Below the pieces are notes generated by a model. That model ran no database searches, was not told where the DNA came from, and saw only the letters and a program-made list of their open reading frames with translations. A stretch of 38,172 nt of DNA from the NCBI GenBank assembly GCA_002683335.1, contig NYTE01000058.1:22675-60846 (forward strand). The letters run 5' to 3'. Within the stretch, counting starts at the first letter, position 1; every line of letters starts with the position of its first letter. Made by a program: the position numbers and the translations under genes. Below, piece after piece: positions 16,672 to 25,889 of this stretch. Source of the DNA: Halieaceae bacterium (GTDB lineage Bacteria > Pseudomonadota > Gammaproteobacteria > Pseudomonadales > Halieaceae).

Positions 16672-17532
16672 TCAGTACAAGAGGGAAAACAGCTTGCGCT
16701 GATATTCCGCGGCCAGCGGATCTCCCTTACCAATCGTCGCGATCATATCCAAATAGACGCGTTTCGCCTCGCCATTGCCCCAGTCCCGATCGGCTCGCAA
16801 TACCACCAGTAAATGCTCCAGGGCCTCTCGATACCGCCCATGACTACTGAGCTGTACCGCTAATTTGATCCTGATCTCATGATTTTGCTCGTCACTGGCG
16901 AGATCCGCTTCTAGCGCCTCTATCTCGGGTGATCGCGCTGCCTGCCGCTGCAATTCAATTTGCGCCATCAGTTGCTGGTAACGGGCATCCTGATCCACCA
17001 TTTTGATATCACTCAACAGCGCTTCAGCCTCATCCAGCCGATTTGCGGTAATCAGCGCACCTGCATAAGCCATAGTGAATTCTGGCTTCTGCCCAGAGTC
17101 CTCCCACGCACCGCGAAACAATGCCAAAGCGCCGGGGATATCACCTTCCGCTAGCAGTTGCTCAGCCTCAGCCAACGAGTCGGCTTGTGGCGAAGGCACG
17201 TGTTTATCGAGCATATCGCGCACGGCTGATTCCGGCTGCGCACCGGAGAAACCATCAACCGGTTGGCCATCCTTGATCACCATAACGGTAGGTAAAGATC
17301 GAACGCCCAGCTGTTGCGCCAGCATCTGTTGCTCGTCTGCGTTGACCTTGGCCAACAAAAACGCCCCCTGATACTCGGCTGCCAACTTCTCAAGAATAGG
17401 CATCAGCTGCTTGCAAGGGGCACACCAATCGGCCCAAAAATCCACAATGACCGGTCGCTTTTGAGACTCCTCGATCAATAGTGTCTGGGCATTACTCTCA
17501 TCAATATCGACGATGTAATTGGCTGCATTCAT
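16672..17532 (-). CDS. cnoX: CnoX (YbbN) thioredoxin-fold chaperone with TPR region
   Basis: A 286-residue protein with an N-terminal thioredoxin domain (residues 1-110) and a C-terminal helical TPR-like region (about 115-286), the CnoX/YbbN layout. The active-site WCAPC (C37, C40) is intact, unlike the SQHC of E. coli CnoX, so it may have real redox activity. CnoX holds oxidised or HOCl-damaged clients and delivers them to GroEL or DnaK. Its start overlaps the dapB stop by 4 nt, so it is translationally coupled to an operon that begins with heat-shock genes; that context fits a chaperone role. A GC-rich hairpin with a short T-tract downstream marks the likely operon end. Confidence 0.93.
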   Translation of the reverse strand: MNAANYIVDIDESNAQTLLIEESQKRPVIVDFWADWCAPCKQLMPILEKLAAEYQGAFLLAKVNADEQQMLAQQLGVRSLPTVMVIKDGQPVDGFSGAQPESAVRDMLDKHVPSPQADSLAEAEQLLAEGDIPGALALFRGAWEDSGQKPEFTMAYAGALITANRLDEAEALLSDIKMVDQDARYQQLMAQIELQRQAARSPEIEALEADLASDEQNHEIRIKLAVQLSSHGRYREALEHLLVVLRADRDWGNGEAKRVYLDMIATIGKGDPLAAEYQRKLFSLLY

Positions 17533-18350
17533 GATCCGGTCTCCTCACTGGCTAGAACATCTCGCATGCTGTACCGACCAGCAGGCTGTCCAGCTAACCA
17601 GCACGCCGCTGTCACCGCGCCGGCGGCAAAGGCCGACCTAGAGCTCGCCTTGTGGGTAATCTCCAGTCGCTCGCCCTCGCCTGCGAAGATCACCGTATGG
17701 TCGCCCACAATATCCCCGGCACGAATCACGCTGAACCCAATGGCTCCGGGCTCGCGCGCCCCAGTGCGGCCCTCTCGGGCATAGACCGCCATCTCAGACA
17801 GCTCTCGACCCAGTACTGAGGCCACCACGTCGCCGAGGGCGAGAGCCGTTCCCGAGGGAGCATCAATCTTGTGACGATGATGCGCTTCTGCAATTTCAAT
17901 ATCAGCACTCTGACCTAAAGCCCGCGCTGCTGCTTCTACAAGCGTGAAGGCAAGGTTCACGCCCGGGCTGAAATTGGCAGACTGACAAAGCGGGATGTCT
18001 TGCGTGATCGCATGCAATTGCGTGACCTGAGTATCCGTGAAGCCGGTGGTCCCTACGACCATTGGCACGCTGTGCCGTGCGCACAATGCAGCGTAGGACA
18101 AGGTCGCCTCGGGCATAGTGAAGTCGATCAAGACATCGACCCCCGTGATCGCAGCCGCCAAATCAATGCCCACCGTTGTGCCATTGATGCCTATACCGAG
18201 GAGCTCTCCCATGTCGGCGCCGTTCAGCGAAGATTCTTGGCGCTCAATCGCAGCGGTTAGCTGACAAATACCGTCTCGTTTAAAAATGGTCTCTGCGAGC
18301 ATACGACCCATGCGACCCGTGGCGCCCGTAATACCGATCTTGATGGTCAT
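17529..18350 (-). CDS. dapB: 4-hydroxy-tetrahydrodipicolinate reductase
   Basis: DapB reduces 4-hydroxy-tetrahydrodipicolinate to tetrahydrodipicolinate with NAD(P)H in lysine and diaminopimelate synthesis. The 273-residue protein has the N-terminal nucleotide motif [12 protein letters not shown] and the catalytic signature [16 protein letters not shown] (about 155-170), with the acid/base His at about 158 and Lys161. Length equals the E. coli enzyme (273). The ATG at 18350 overlaps the dnaJ stop by 4 nt, and its own stop overlaps cnoX by 4 nt. dapB next to dnaJ is common in gammaproteobacteria, but carAB does not follow here. Confidence 0.97.
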   Translation of the reverse strand: MTIKIGITGATGRMGRMLAETIFKRDGICQLTAAIERQESSLNGADMGELLGIGINGTTVGIDLAAAITGVDVLIDFTMPEATLSYAALCARHSVPMVVGTTGFTDTQVTQLHAITQDIPLCQSANFSPGVNLAFTLVEAAARALGQSADIEIAEAHHRHKIDAPSGTALALGDVVASVLGRELSEMAVYAREGRTGAREPGAIGFSVIRAGDIVGDHTVIFAGEGERLEITHKASSRSAFAAGAVTAACWLAGQPAGRYSMRDVLASEETGS

Positions 18351-19471
18351 CCGGTCATGCCATCAAAGAATTTTTTCACGCCCTCAAACCAACTTGTCTG
18401 ACGCGGCGATTGTTGTTCTCCCCCCGCCTTAAGACCACTTCGAAACTCCTCCAGAAGTGCTCTCTGCTCGCGGGTGAGGTTGACGGGGGTTTCCACCACC
18501 GCGCGACACAATAGGTCGCCCACAGGGCCACCACGCACTGGCTTCACTCCCTTCCCTCGCAAGCGAAACATCTTGCCTGTTTGTGTCTCGGCTGGAATTT
18601 TCAACTTTACCCTGCCGTCCAGGGTCGGGACTTCAAGCTCACCACCGAGTGCGGCGTCGGCAAAACTGATTGGCACTTCGCAGTAAAGATGGCGCCCGTC
18701 GCGCTCAAACAAAGAATGCTGGCGCACCGCAATCTGCACAAATAAATCACCGGGGGGTCCCCCCGCAGGTCCTGCTTCACCCTCACCACTCAACCGGATC
18801 CTATCACCCGTATCGACACCCGGCGGCACCTTGACGGAAAGCGTTTTGGTTTTTTCCACTAAACCCTGACCACGGCATTCACCGCAAGGGTTCGAGATCG
18901 TTTGACCACGACCTCGGCATTTCGGACACGTTTGCTGGACCTGGAAAAAACCCTGCTGGGATCGGACCTGACCACTGCCACCGCAGCCGCCACAGGTCAT
19001 AGGGGCGCTGCCTGGTTTTGCCCCGCTGCCGTCACAGGCCTCACAGTGTTGTAGCGAGGGCACGCGGATCTCAGCCGTGGAGCCTCGTACCGCCTCTTCT
19101 AGCGCAACTTCTAACGTGTAACGCAGGTCGGAACCACGTTGGGGTCCCTGTCGGCGCCCGCCACCGCCGCCGAATATGTCTCCGAACACGTCACCGAAAA
19201 TGTCGGAAAAACTGCCGCCCTGGAAGCCACCGCCACCCATAGAAGGATCGACACCGGCATGACCAAACTGGTCGTAGCTCCCGCGCTTATCGCTGTCCGA
19301 CAGGATCTCATAGGCCTCTGTCGCTTCTTTAAATTTACTATCCGCATCAGCATCGTCCGGATTACGGTCCGGGTGATACTTCATAGCAATACGACGATAA
19401 GCCTTCTTGATATCCTGCTCATCGGCCGCTCTGTCGACACCGAGCACCTCGTAATAATCGCGTTTAGACAT
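18347..19471 (-). CDS. dnaJ: Chaperone protein DnaJ
   Basis: DnaJ delivers unfolded clients to DnaK and stimulates its ATPase. The 374-residue protein has the J domain (residues 1-70, with the HPD motif in KYHPDRNP), a Gly/Phe-rich linker ([17 protein letters not shown]), four CxxCxGxG zinc repeats ([32 protein letters not shown]) and the C-terminal client-binding domains. The frame is open to 19561, but [11 protein letters not shown] at 19471 is the canonical start, despite a weak ribosome site. It lies 143 nt after dnaK, separated by a strong hairpin, and is coupled to dapB. Confidence 0.97.
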   Translation of the reverse strand: MSKRDYYEVLGVDRAADEQDIKKAYRRIAMKYHPDRNPDDADADSKFKEATEAYEILSDSDKRGSYDQFGHAGVDPSMGGGGFQGGSFSDIFGDVFGDIFGGGGGRRQGPQRGSDLRYTLEVALEEAVRGSTAEIRVPSLQHCEACDGSGAKPGSAPMTCGGCGGSGQVRSQQGFFQVQQTCPKCRGRGQTISNPCGECRGQGLVEKTKTLSVKVPPGVDTGDRIRLSGEGEAGPAGGPPGDLFVQIAVRQHSLFERDGRHLYCEVPISFADAALGGELEVPTLDGRVKLKIPAETQTGKMFRLRGKGVKPVRGGPVGDLLCRAVVETPVNLTREQRALLEEFRSGLKAGGEQQSPRQTSWFEGVKKFFDGMTG

Positions 19472-19513
19472 ATATACCGTGTGCGCCTGTGGGGTGCGCT
19501 TCAACTCCTCCCT

Positions 19514-19555
19514 AAAAACGGACGCGGGCCCCATGATTTGATCACGGCCCGCGTC
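19514..19555 (-). terminator. Intrinsic terminator / attenuator between dnaK and dnaJ
   Basis: On the minus strand, perfect 10-bp arms GACGCGGGCC (19546-19555) and GGCCCGCGTC (19521-19530) are followed by CG and five T. Inside the 15-nt loop a TGAT-CAA-ATCA mini-stem can also pair. It should end or reduce transcription after dnaK, giving more DnaK than DnaJ. Readthrough would be needed for dnaJ-dapB-cnoX unless they have their own promoter. Confidence 0.82.
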
Positions 19556-19614
19556 AAACAAACCTCCTCCCAGAGGCGCTTCAGAACGTCCCTATCCTGA
19601 ATGGAGAACTGCCG

Positions 19615-21546
19615 TTAGGCACGCTTGTCTTCCTTGACTTCCTCGAACTCAGCGTCAACAACATCTCCCTGATCAGGCTCTGGCTCAGCCTCCGCCGAAT
19701 CAGCGCCTGCCGACGCGTCCTGAGCCTGCTGCGCGGCATACATCTTTTGCGCTACACCGCCGGTTGCCTCGGTGAGCTTCGTCGTAGCGGCTTCCATCGC
19801 GGCCGCATCGTCACCTTTAATCGTTTCTTCTGCCTCAGTAATTGCGGCTTCGATAGCACTGCGATCATCATCTGTCGCGTGCTCACCAGCTTCTTCCAGC
19901 GTTTTGCGCGCTGCATGGACCATCCCATCAGCCGTATTGCGAGCAGCCACCAACTCCTCGAACTTCTTGTCGGCTTCTGCATTCGCTTCGGCATCTTGCA
20001 CCATTGACTCGATCTCGCCCTCTGACAGTCCGCCCGAGGCCGTAATGCGGATTGACTGCTCTTTCCCTGTCGCCTTGTCTTTAGCGGAAACATTAAGAAT
20101 ACCGTTAGCATCAAGATCAAAGGTTACCTCGATCTGGGGCATGCCCCGCGGCGAGGGGGGGATGTCGGCCAGGTCAAAACGCCCCAGAGACTTGTTCTGA
20201 GTCGCCTGCTTTCGCTCACCTTGCACTACATGAATCGTCACCGCCGTCTGGTTATCTTCAGCGGTTGAGAACACCTGCGACTTTTTCGTGGGTATTGTGG
20301 TGTTCTTGTCAATCAGCGGAGTGGCAACACCACCCATGGTCTCGATACCCAGTGTCAGTGGGGTGACGTCAAGAAGCAATACATCCTTAACGTCCCCAGA
20401 CAATACGGCGCCCTGAATCGAAGCACCCATCGCCACCGCCTCGTCGGGATTGACGTCTTTGCGCGCTTCTTTGCCGAAAAAATCAGCAACGGCCAGCTGC
20501 ACCATGGGCATCCGGGTCTGGCCACCGACAAGTATGACATCGTTGACTTCACTGGGTGACAAGCCTGCATCTTCCAGAGCGGTCTTAACCGGCGCCAAGG
20601 AGCGCTTAACCAACTCCTCGACTAGAGATTCGAGCTTAGATCGGCTCAATTTGACTACCAAGTGTTTTGGGCCGGTCGCGTCTGCCGTGATGTAAGGCAA
20701 GTTGACTTCGGTCTGCTGCGAGCTGGACAGCTCGATCTTGGCTTTTTCAGCCGCCTCTTTCAGTCGCTGCAGAGCCAGCGGGTCATTGTGCAGATCAACG
20801 CTATTTTCCTTTTTAAATTCCTCGGCAAGATATTCGATCAGACGAAGATCAAAATCTTCGCCACCCAAAAAGGTATCACCGTTGGTCGCCAAAACCTCAA
20901 ACTGATGCTCTCCATCCACTTCGGCAATTTCAATAATAGAAATATCGAAGGTACCGCCACCAAGGTCATATACTGCCACGGTGCGATCACCCTGTGCCTT
21001 GTCCATCCCATAGGCCAGCGCGGCTGCCGTTGGCTCATTGATGATGCGCTTGACCTCCAAGCCCGCGATTCGACCTGCGTCTTTAGTAGCCTGTCGCTGG
21101 GCATCGTTGAAGTACGCAGGCACGGTGATCACCGCCTCGGTAATGGACTCACCCAGATACTCTTCAGCGGTCTTCTTCATCTTACGCAGGACTTCCGCGG
21201 ACACCTGAGGCGGCGCCATCTTATCGTCGTTAACCTGCACCCAAGCGTCACCGCTTTCCGCTTTAACGATCTTGTATGGCACCATTTTGATGTCTTTCTG
21301 CACGACGTCGTCGTCGAATCTGCGACCAATCAGCCGCTTCACCGCAAATAAGGTGTTCTGCGGATTAGTCACCGCTTGACGCTTTGCAGATTGACCAACG
21401 AGGATTTCGCTATCGTCCGTATAGGCGACCACAGAGGGTGTGGTTCTTCCGCCTTCCGCGTTCTCAATTACTCGAGGCTTACCGCCCTCCAGTACCGACA
21501 CGCAACTGTTGGTGGTACCCAGATCAATACCAATAATTTTTCCCAT
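19615..21546 (-). CDS. dnaK: Chaperone protein DnaK (Hsp70)
   Basis: DnaK is the ATP-driven Hsp70 chaperone. At 643 residues it has the usual length. The ATPase domain begins [18 protein letters not shown] and contains [17 protein letters not shown] and [12 protein letters not shown]. The substrate domain has [14 protein letters not shown], and the C-terminal lid ends in an acidic tail ([17 protein letters not shown]). The start at 21546 has a strong ribosome site (AAAGGAG, 6-7 nt away). It has its own sigma-32-like promoter in the 145-nt gap after grpE, and it is followed by a terminator-like hairpin before dnaJ. Confidence 0.98.
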   Translation of the reverse strand: MGKIIGIDLGTTNSCVSVLEGGKPRVIENAEGGRTTPSVVAYTDDSEILVGQSAKRQAVTNPQNTLFAVKRLIGRRFDDDVVQKDIKMVPYKIVKAESGDAWVQVNDDKMAPPQVSAEVLRKMKKTAEEYLGESITEAVITVPAYFNDAQRQATKDAGRIAGLEVKRIINEPTAAALAYGMDKAQGDRTVAVYDLGGGTFDISIIEIAEVDGEHQFEVLATNGDTFLGGEDFDLRLIEYLAEEFKKENSVDLHNDPLALQRLKEAAEKAKIELSSSQQTEVNLPYITADATGPKHLVVKLSRSKLESLVEELVKRSLAPVKTALEDAGLSPSEVNDVILVGGQTRMPMVQLAVADFFGKEARKDVNPDEAVAMGASIQGAVLSGDVKDVLLLDVTPLTLGIETMGGVATPLIDKNTTIPTKKSQVFSTAEDNQTAVTIHVVQGERKQATQNKSLGRFDLADIPPSPRGMPQIEVTFDLDANGILNVSAKDKATGKEQSIRITASGGLSEGEIESMVQDAEANAEADKKFEELVAARNTADGMVHAARKTLEEAGEHATDDDRSAIEAAITEAEETIKGDDAAAMEAATTKLTEATGGVAQKMYAAQQAQDASAGADSAEAEPEPDQGDVVDAEFEEVKEDKRA

Positions 21547-21644
21547 ACCTTTCTCCTTTGGCCCGACTTTGCCTTGTGTGGGCCGATATGCTGATCTGCT
21601 TTCTAGGCCATACCGTCACGGCTGGCCTCTCTCCTTGTTTATCT

Positions 21645-21672
21645 ATGTGGTGTCGATTCCATCAATTTCAAG
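21645..21672 (-). promoter_or_regulatory. Sigma-32-type heat-shock promoter of dnaK
   Basis: On the minus strand, CTTGAAA (perfect -35) is followed by a 15-nt spacer and CCACAT, fitting the RpoH -10 (CCCCATnT) imperfectly. It lies about 100 nt upstream of the dnaK ATG. The same elements with the same spacing recur before grpE. Confidence 0.7.
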
Positions 21673-21691
21673 CACGTGCGAGCACAATTCC

Positions 21692-22288
21692 CTACCCCTG
21701 CTCGCTGAGTGCCTTTGCCACCATCACCATAGCCGGTCGCAGAAGTCGACCGTTTAGTGTGTATCCCTTCTGCATTACCGCAATGACCGAGTTGGGTTCG
21801 GCATCCGGCTGTTCCACCATACTCATTGCCTGCGCCGTCTCTGGGTCGAAGGGCTCACCCATCGGGTCGACAGATTCAACGCCATATTTCACCAAGACAT
21901 CCATGAGCCCCTTGCGGGTGAGTTCAATACCCTCCAGCAACGAGGCAATTCCCTGATCGTCACCAGCTGATTCCAATGCCCGCTCGAGGTTGTCGACCAC
22001 ACTGAGCAGGTCTCCGCAAAACCGCTCCAAGGCAAACTTTCTGGCTTTCTCTATTTCCTGCTCGGACCGGCGCTGCATATTCATGGCATCGGCCTGAGCG
22101 CGCAGCGCCGCATCCTGCGCTGCCGCCAACTCCGCCTCAAGGTCTCTCTCGGCAGAATGCTCTGCTGACCCGCCGTCCGTCTCTTCTTGCGCCTCACCTA
22201 ACGTGACCGCATCGCCAGACACCGGTGCCTCACCGTCGGTCACCGCGTCTTCACCCTCGTGGTCGGGGTCGGTTTTGTCATCTTTCAT
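21692..22288 (-). CDS. grpE: Nucleotide exchange factor GrpE
   Basis: GrpE releases ADP from DnaK and so recycles the chaperone. The 198-residue protein has an acidic disordered N-terminus (residues 1-50), a long coiled-coil (about 50-100, [20 protein letters not shown]) and the C-terminal beta domain with [19 protein letters not shown] and [12 protein letters not shown], the family signature. The ATG at 22288 has GGAG seven nt upstream. A sigma-32-like promoter sits about 60 nt before the start, and hrcA lies 256 nt upstream on the same strand. Confidence 0.97.
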   Translation of the reverse strand: MKDDKTDPDHEGEDAVTDGEAPVSGDAVTLGEAQEETDGGSAEHSAERDLEAELAAAQDAALRAQADAMNMQRRSEQEIEKARKFALERFCGDLLSVVDNLERALESAGDDQGIASLLEGIELTRKGLMDVLVKYGVESVDPMGEPFDPETAQAMSMVEQPDAEPNSVIAVMQKGYTLNGRLLRPAMVMVAKALSEQG

Positions 22289-22343
22289 GGGATTTCTCCG
22301 CGTAAACTTTACATAGCGGGGCCGATCGCTTCCGCTGCGGATA

Positions 22344-22371
22344 ATGTGGGGGTGTGCTAAACATTTTCAAG
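22344..22371 (-). promoter_or_regulatory. Sigma-32-type heat-shock promoter of grpE
   Basis: On the minus strand, CTTGAAA is followed by 15 nt and CCACAT (within CCCCCACATT), a close match to the RpoH consensus. The spacer carries TTTAGCACA, resembling one half of a CIRCE site, but no second half is present. The promoter lies in the 256-nt gap between hrcA and grpE; the rest of that gap shows only a short GCCCATGGGC palindrome at 22485-22494. Confidence 0.77.
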
Positions 22372-22544
22372 GGTTAAAACAGCACCGAGTGACAGTCAGA
22401 TCGCCAATACAACACGGTGTCACCGATGGGGACATCTGCACAATCAACTGGAGAAGTTACCTAGCGCTCATGATGACGGGTCAGGCCCATGGGCAGCCTG
22501 CCATGCTTTGAGGTGTTAAATCGGGGAGCTGAGGGGGCGTAGCG

Positions 22545-23573
22545 CTAACGGGAGAGTGCTGCACTCAACATGCGGGCGGTCACATCCACAATTGGGATAA
22601 CACGCTCGTATGCCATTCGTGTCGGGCCTATCACTCCCAACACCCCGAGCGACTGGGTCCCTTGGGCATAGGGCGCCGTGATAACGCTAAAGTCGCCAAA
22701 AACATCGAAGCCTGCCTCTTCACCGATAAAGATCTGAATACCGTCTGCTCGAGAGCAGCGTTCCATGAGTTCCAGCAGGTCCCGCTTGCTCTCAAAGGCA
22801 TCAAAAAGTTCCCGCAGCTTCTGCATATCTTCCGGAGACGCCTGATTCAGCAAACTCGCTTCTCCCGCTAACACTACTCCGTCTGTTGTGTCGGCGTTGT
22901 CGATCGCCGCGCTGGCCAGCTCCAAAGCCGCCTCGAGATAGGCATCGATCCGCAAGCGCGCCTCGGACATCTCTCGAACAATCTGGCTTTTGACCTGCGA
23001 TAAATCACGCCCCGCGTAGCGTTGGTTAATTAGATCGGCGGCCGCTTTCAACTGCTCTTCTGTCATGGTGTGCTGCACTTGAATAATACGATTCTGTACT
23101 TCGCGCTCATTGATCACCATGATCACCAGCACCCGATCTCCAGACAGTGGCAAAAACTCGATCTGCCGCAGTTGACTGCTGGCAGGCTTGGGGACAGTAA
23201 CAATGCCAGTCTGATAGGTGATTTGAGCGAGCAAATTGGATGCTGACTGGACCAGTTCCCCTGCGCTCCGATTAGGGTCTAAACCCGCATTAAGTGCCGA
23301 CATGGCCCCCTGCTCAACAGGGCCCACCTGCAACAAGCTATTCACGAAAAATCGATATCCCTGGGCGGTAGGGACTCTCCCAGAGGAGGTATGGGGTGAC
23401 GATAAGTACCCGAGATCCTCGAGCTCCGCCATAATATTGCGAACCGTTGCGGCACTGACAGCGAGCCCGCTCTCGCACTGCAGGTTTTTCGACGCCACTG
23501 GCTGGCCTTCGCGGATATGTATTTCCACCAAAGTTTTCAGAATTGATGAGGCGCGAGACGAAAGGGCTTCCAA
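22545..23573 (-). CDS. hrcA: Heat-inducible transcription repressor HrcA
   Basis: HrcA represses class I heat-shock genes by binding CIRCE elements, with activity dependent on GroEL. The 342-residue protein has the N-terminal winged helix (about 1-75) with SAATVRNIMAELEDLGYL and SSPHTSSGRVPTAQGYRFFV, both family signatures, then the GAF-like dimerisation region and the C-terminal LGVLGVIGPTRMAYERVI. The start is TTG at 23573 with only a weak ribosome site. It heads the hrcA-grpE-dnaK-dnaJ cluster. HrcA is absent from E. coli but present in some other gammaproteobacteria. No full CIRCE was found here, so its target (often groESL) is probably elsewhere. Confidence 0.95.
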   Translation of the reverse strand: MEALSSRASSILKTLVEIHIREGQPVASKNLQCESGLAVSAATVRNIMAELEDLGYLSSPHTSSGRVPTAQGYRFFVNSLLQVGPVEQGAMSALNAGLDPNRSAGELVQSASNLLAQITYQTGIVTVPKPASSQLRQIEFLPLSGDRVLVIMVINEREVQNRIIQVQHTMTEEQLKAAADLINQRYAGRDLSQVKSQIVREMSEARLRIDAYLEAALELASAAIDNADTTDGVVLAGEASLLNQASPEDMQKLRELFDAFESKRDLLELMERCSRADGIQIFIGEEAGFDVFGDFSVITAPYAQGTQSLGVLGVIGPTRMAYERVIPIVDVTARMLSAALSR

Positions 23574-23753
23574 GGCTGATCCCGTTGGCGAAAACTAAAT
23601 CCCGTTTTAGCACAGCCCACGCTGGTGACAAAGCCTCCCGACAGCCCCTTTCATCCAAAACGGTGATTAAACGCACGCTGAAGCCTTCGCGCATTTGGTT
23701 CACTCTCAAGGCAGTCTGCGCTATAAACCTCTTTCTAGGCTCAGGGAATCAAA

Positions 23754-25403
23754 ATGCTGCTCCATCTAGCGATTCAGGACTATGCCGTGGTCGACCACCT
23801 CGAACTCGATCTGGCTTCCGGAATGACCTGTATTACAGGGGAGACCGGTGCGGGCAAATCGATCATGCTGGACGCCCTAGGCTTGTGTATCGGTGATCGA
23901 GCAGACTCCAGGGCCATTCGTCCCGGCGAGACTAAAACAGACATCACCGCTTGCTTTGACGTCTCGAGCAATACCCGGGCAAAGATATGGCTCGCAGCGC
24001 GCGACTTAGAAGCAACGGGAGAATGTTTACTCCGCCGCACAATCACCGCCGAGGGGCGCTCTCGTGCCTACATAAACGGCACGCCTGCCACTCTCTCTGA
24101 CTGCGCGGACCTCGGTCAGTTACTAGTGGATATCCACTCTCAACATGCGCACCAATCCCTGCTGCGCCGCCCAACCCAACGCAGCTTGCTCGACACCTAT
24201 GCCGGCGCAGAGTCCTTGATTGTCGAGGTGAGCGATCTCGCACAGCAATGGCGCTTGCTCGAAGAGGAGCACACACGGTTACTGGGCAGAACTGAGGAAT
24301 CCGACGCTCGGCGAGAGTTGCTGACCTACCAAATTGCCGAACTAGCCACGCTCAACCCCCTTCCCGGTGAGCTTGCCCAGCTCGAGAAACAGCACAAACT
24401 TCAGACGAACGCGGCATTTATCATCGAAACAGCCAATGACATTACCACTGGCTGCGAAACACAAAGAGACCAGCTCGCCCGGCTCGTTCAGCTTGCCAAT
24501 GATGAGCGGATGAGCAGCGACTCTACGGCCAATCTCCGCGAGCTACTGCAGTCTGCGCTAATCCAAATAGAAGAGGCACAGGCCGAGACAGCGGGCTTTG
24601 CAGAAGGGATTGAGTTAGATCCAGAGGGTTTGCGTGCTACCGAGGAGCGACTGGGTGCATTGCATGATCTCGCGCGCAAACACCGGGTTGCAGCGGATGC
24701 ACTGCCAGATTTGCTGGCCACGCTGCAGATGGAACTCGACTCGCTCGCCGGCGGCTCAGCACAACTGGTGCAGATAGAGCAGCAAATGTCGGATACCGCA
24801 CTGACCTGGCACGAGGGCGCCGCGCTGCTATCAGCAAAGCGACGCGAGGCCGCAACCGCACTCAGTAAGCGGGTTATGGGAACCCTCGGTCAGCTCGCGA
24901 TGCACAAATGCATCTTCGAAATAGCCCTAATTCCGTTTAGCGACGCACGACCCGATCCCCGAGGCGCCGAAGATGTCGAGTTTTTGATTGCCACAAACCC
25001 AGGCGCATCTCCCGGACCATTGAACAAAATCGCATCGGGCGGGGAACTGTCCCGCATCAGCTTGGCCTTGCAGGTCGTCGCCGCAGATACAGCGACGGCA
25101 CCCACGATGATTTTTGACGAAGTTGATGTTGGAATTGGTGGTGGGGTTGCCGAGATCGTCGGCGAACTGCTTCACACCTTAGGTTCCCGTAGTCAGGTCC
25201 TCGCAGTCACACATCAGCCTCAGGTTGCAGCCAAAGGCAATCACCACCTGTTGGTCACCAAAGAGGGAGCTGACGAGGTCTACTCAACGCTCTCGCTGCT
25301 CAAGGGCGAAGCCCGCATTCAGGAAATCGGCAGAATGCTGGGGGGTGCCAAACTCACCGACAACACCCTGGCACACGCGCGGGAAATGTTGGAACAAATT
25401 TAG
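23754..25403 (+). CDS. recN: DNA repair protein RecN
   Basis: RecN is an SMC-like ATPase acting early in double-strand break repair. At 549 residues it matches the family (about 553 in E. coli). The Walker A GETGAGKS is at 29-36, the ABC signature region is LNKIASGGELSRISLAL, Walker B is MIFDEVDVGIGG, and a distal His motif is VLAVTHQPQVAA. Two central coiled-coil stretches (about 150-230 and 250-365) separate the ATPase halves. The ATG at 23754 follows AGGG. No convincing LexA box was found upstream, although recN is often SOS-controlled. It is divergent from hrcA and its 3' end overlaps the convergent fur gene by 4 nt. Confidence 0.96.
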   Translation: MLLHLAIQDYAVVDHLELDLASGMTCITGETGAGKSIMLDALGLCIGDRADSRAIRPGETKTDITACFDVSSNTRAKIWLAARDLEATGECLLRRTITAEGRSRAYINGTPATLSDCADLGQLLVDIHSQHAHQSLLRRPTQRSLLDTYAGAESLIVEVSDLAQQWRLLEEEHTRLLGRTEESDARRELLTYQIAELATLNPLPGELAQLEKQHKLQTNAAFIIETANDITTGCETQRDQLARLVQLANDERMSSDSTANLRELLQSALIQIEEAQAETAGFAEGIELDPEGLRATEERLGALHDLARKHRVAADALPDLLATLQMELDSLAGGSAQLVQIEQQMSDTALTWHEGAALLSAKRREAATALSKRVMGTLGQLAMHKCIFEIALIPFSDARPDPRGAEDVEFLIATNPGASPGPLNKIASGGELSRISLALQVVAADTATAPTMIFDEVDVGIGGGVAEIVGELLHTLGSRSQVLAVTHQPQVAAKGNHHLLVTKEGADEVYSTLSLLKGEARIQEIGRMLGGAKLTDNTLAHAREMLEQI

Positions 25404-25819
25404 GCGTCGTGCTTCTTGCGCACGTACAGCACCAGAGAATGGTCGATGATTTCATAGCCCTGCTCTTCAGCGATCAAGTGCTGCCTGCGCTCGATCTCTT
25501 CATCGATAAACTCAATGACCTCATTGGTGTCAACGTCGACCATATGGTCGTGGTGGTGATCTGAAGCCATTTCAAAAATCGAGTAGCCGGCCTCAAAATT
25601 GTGTCGGATCACCAATCCGGCACTTTCAAATTGCGTCAACACCCGATAGACCGTCGCCAGGCCAATATCTTCCCCGGTGTCACGTAAGCGCTGATAGAGA
25701 TCCTCTGCGCTGAAGTGGTCACCTTGTCCCGAGGCATCACTCAGCATCGACAGAATCTTTAGTCTGGGGGCCGTTACCTTAAGTCCCGCTTTCTTGAGTT
25801 CTCGATTCTCTAGGGTCAT
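25400..25819 (-). CDS. fur: Ferric uptake regulator Fur
   Basis: Fur is the iron-responsive repressor. The 139-residue protein has the winged helix (about 1-80, GLKVTAPRLKIL and GLATVYRVLTQFESAGLV) and the metal-binding dimerisation domain with HHHDHMVDVDTNEVIEF at 88-104. Where E. coli Fur has the structural-zinc CxxC, this protein has D95 and T98, and it contains no cysteine at all; pseudomonad-type Fur proteins similarly lack that site. The His/Glu/Asp ligands of the regulatory sites remain. It is convergent with recN and divergent from bamE across about 70 nt. Confidence 0.96.
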   Translation of the reverse strand: MTLENRELKKAGLKVTAPRLKILSMLSDASGQGDHFSAEDLYQRLRDTGEDIGLATVYRVLTQFESAGLVIRHNFEAGYSIFEMASDHHHDHMVDVDTNEVIEFIDEEIERRQHLIAEEQGYEIIDHSLVLYVRKKHDA

Positions 25820-25889
25820 GCTGGGAAGGTTCTCTGCGAGTGACGTTTAACGGTATCATGCCAGTTGCACTGCCACCTTGGAAGACAAT

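Noticed and set aside
16476-16733. 85-codon minus-strand frame overlapping the cnoX end
   Set aside because: No known domain and no ribosome site; it runs through the cnoX 3' end and most of the terminator, so it is unlikely to be a gene.
20662-21351. 229-codon open frame on the plus strand opposite dnaK
   Set aside because: It is antisense to the strongly conserved dnaK coding sequence, has no domain or ribosome site, and is explained by dnaK codon usage.
22545-22573. GAGTGCTGCACTC near the hrcA stop, looking like part of a CIRCE element
   Set aside because: It lies in the hrcA coding end and lacks the TTAGCACTC-N9-GAGTGCTAA layout; the symmetry is probably chance.
23615-23753. Possible LexA/SOS box upstream of recN
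   Set aside because: No CTGT-N8-ACAG-type sequence with correct spacing was found.
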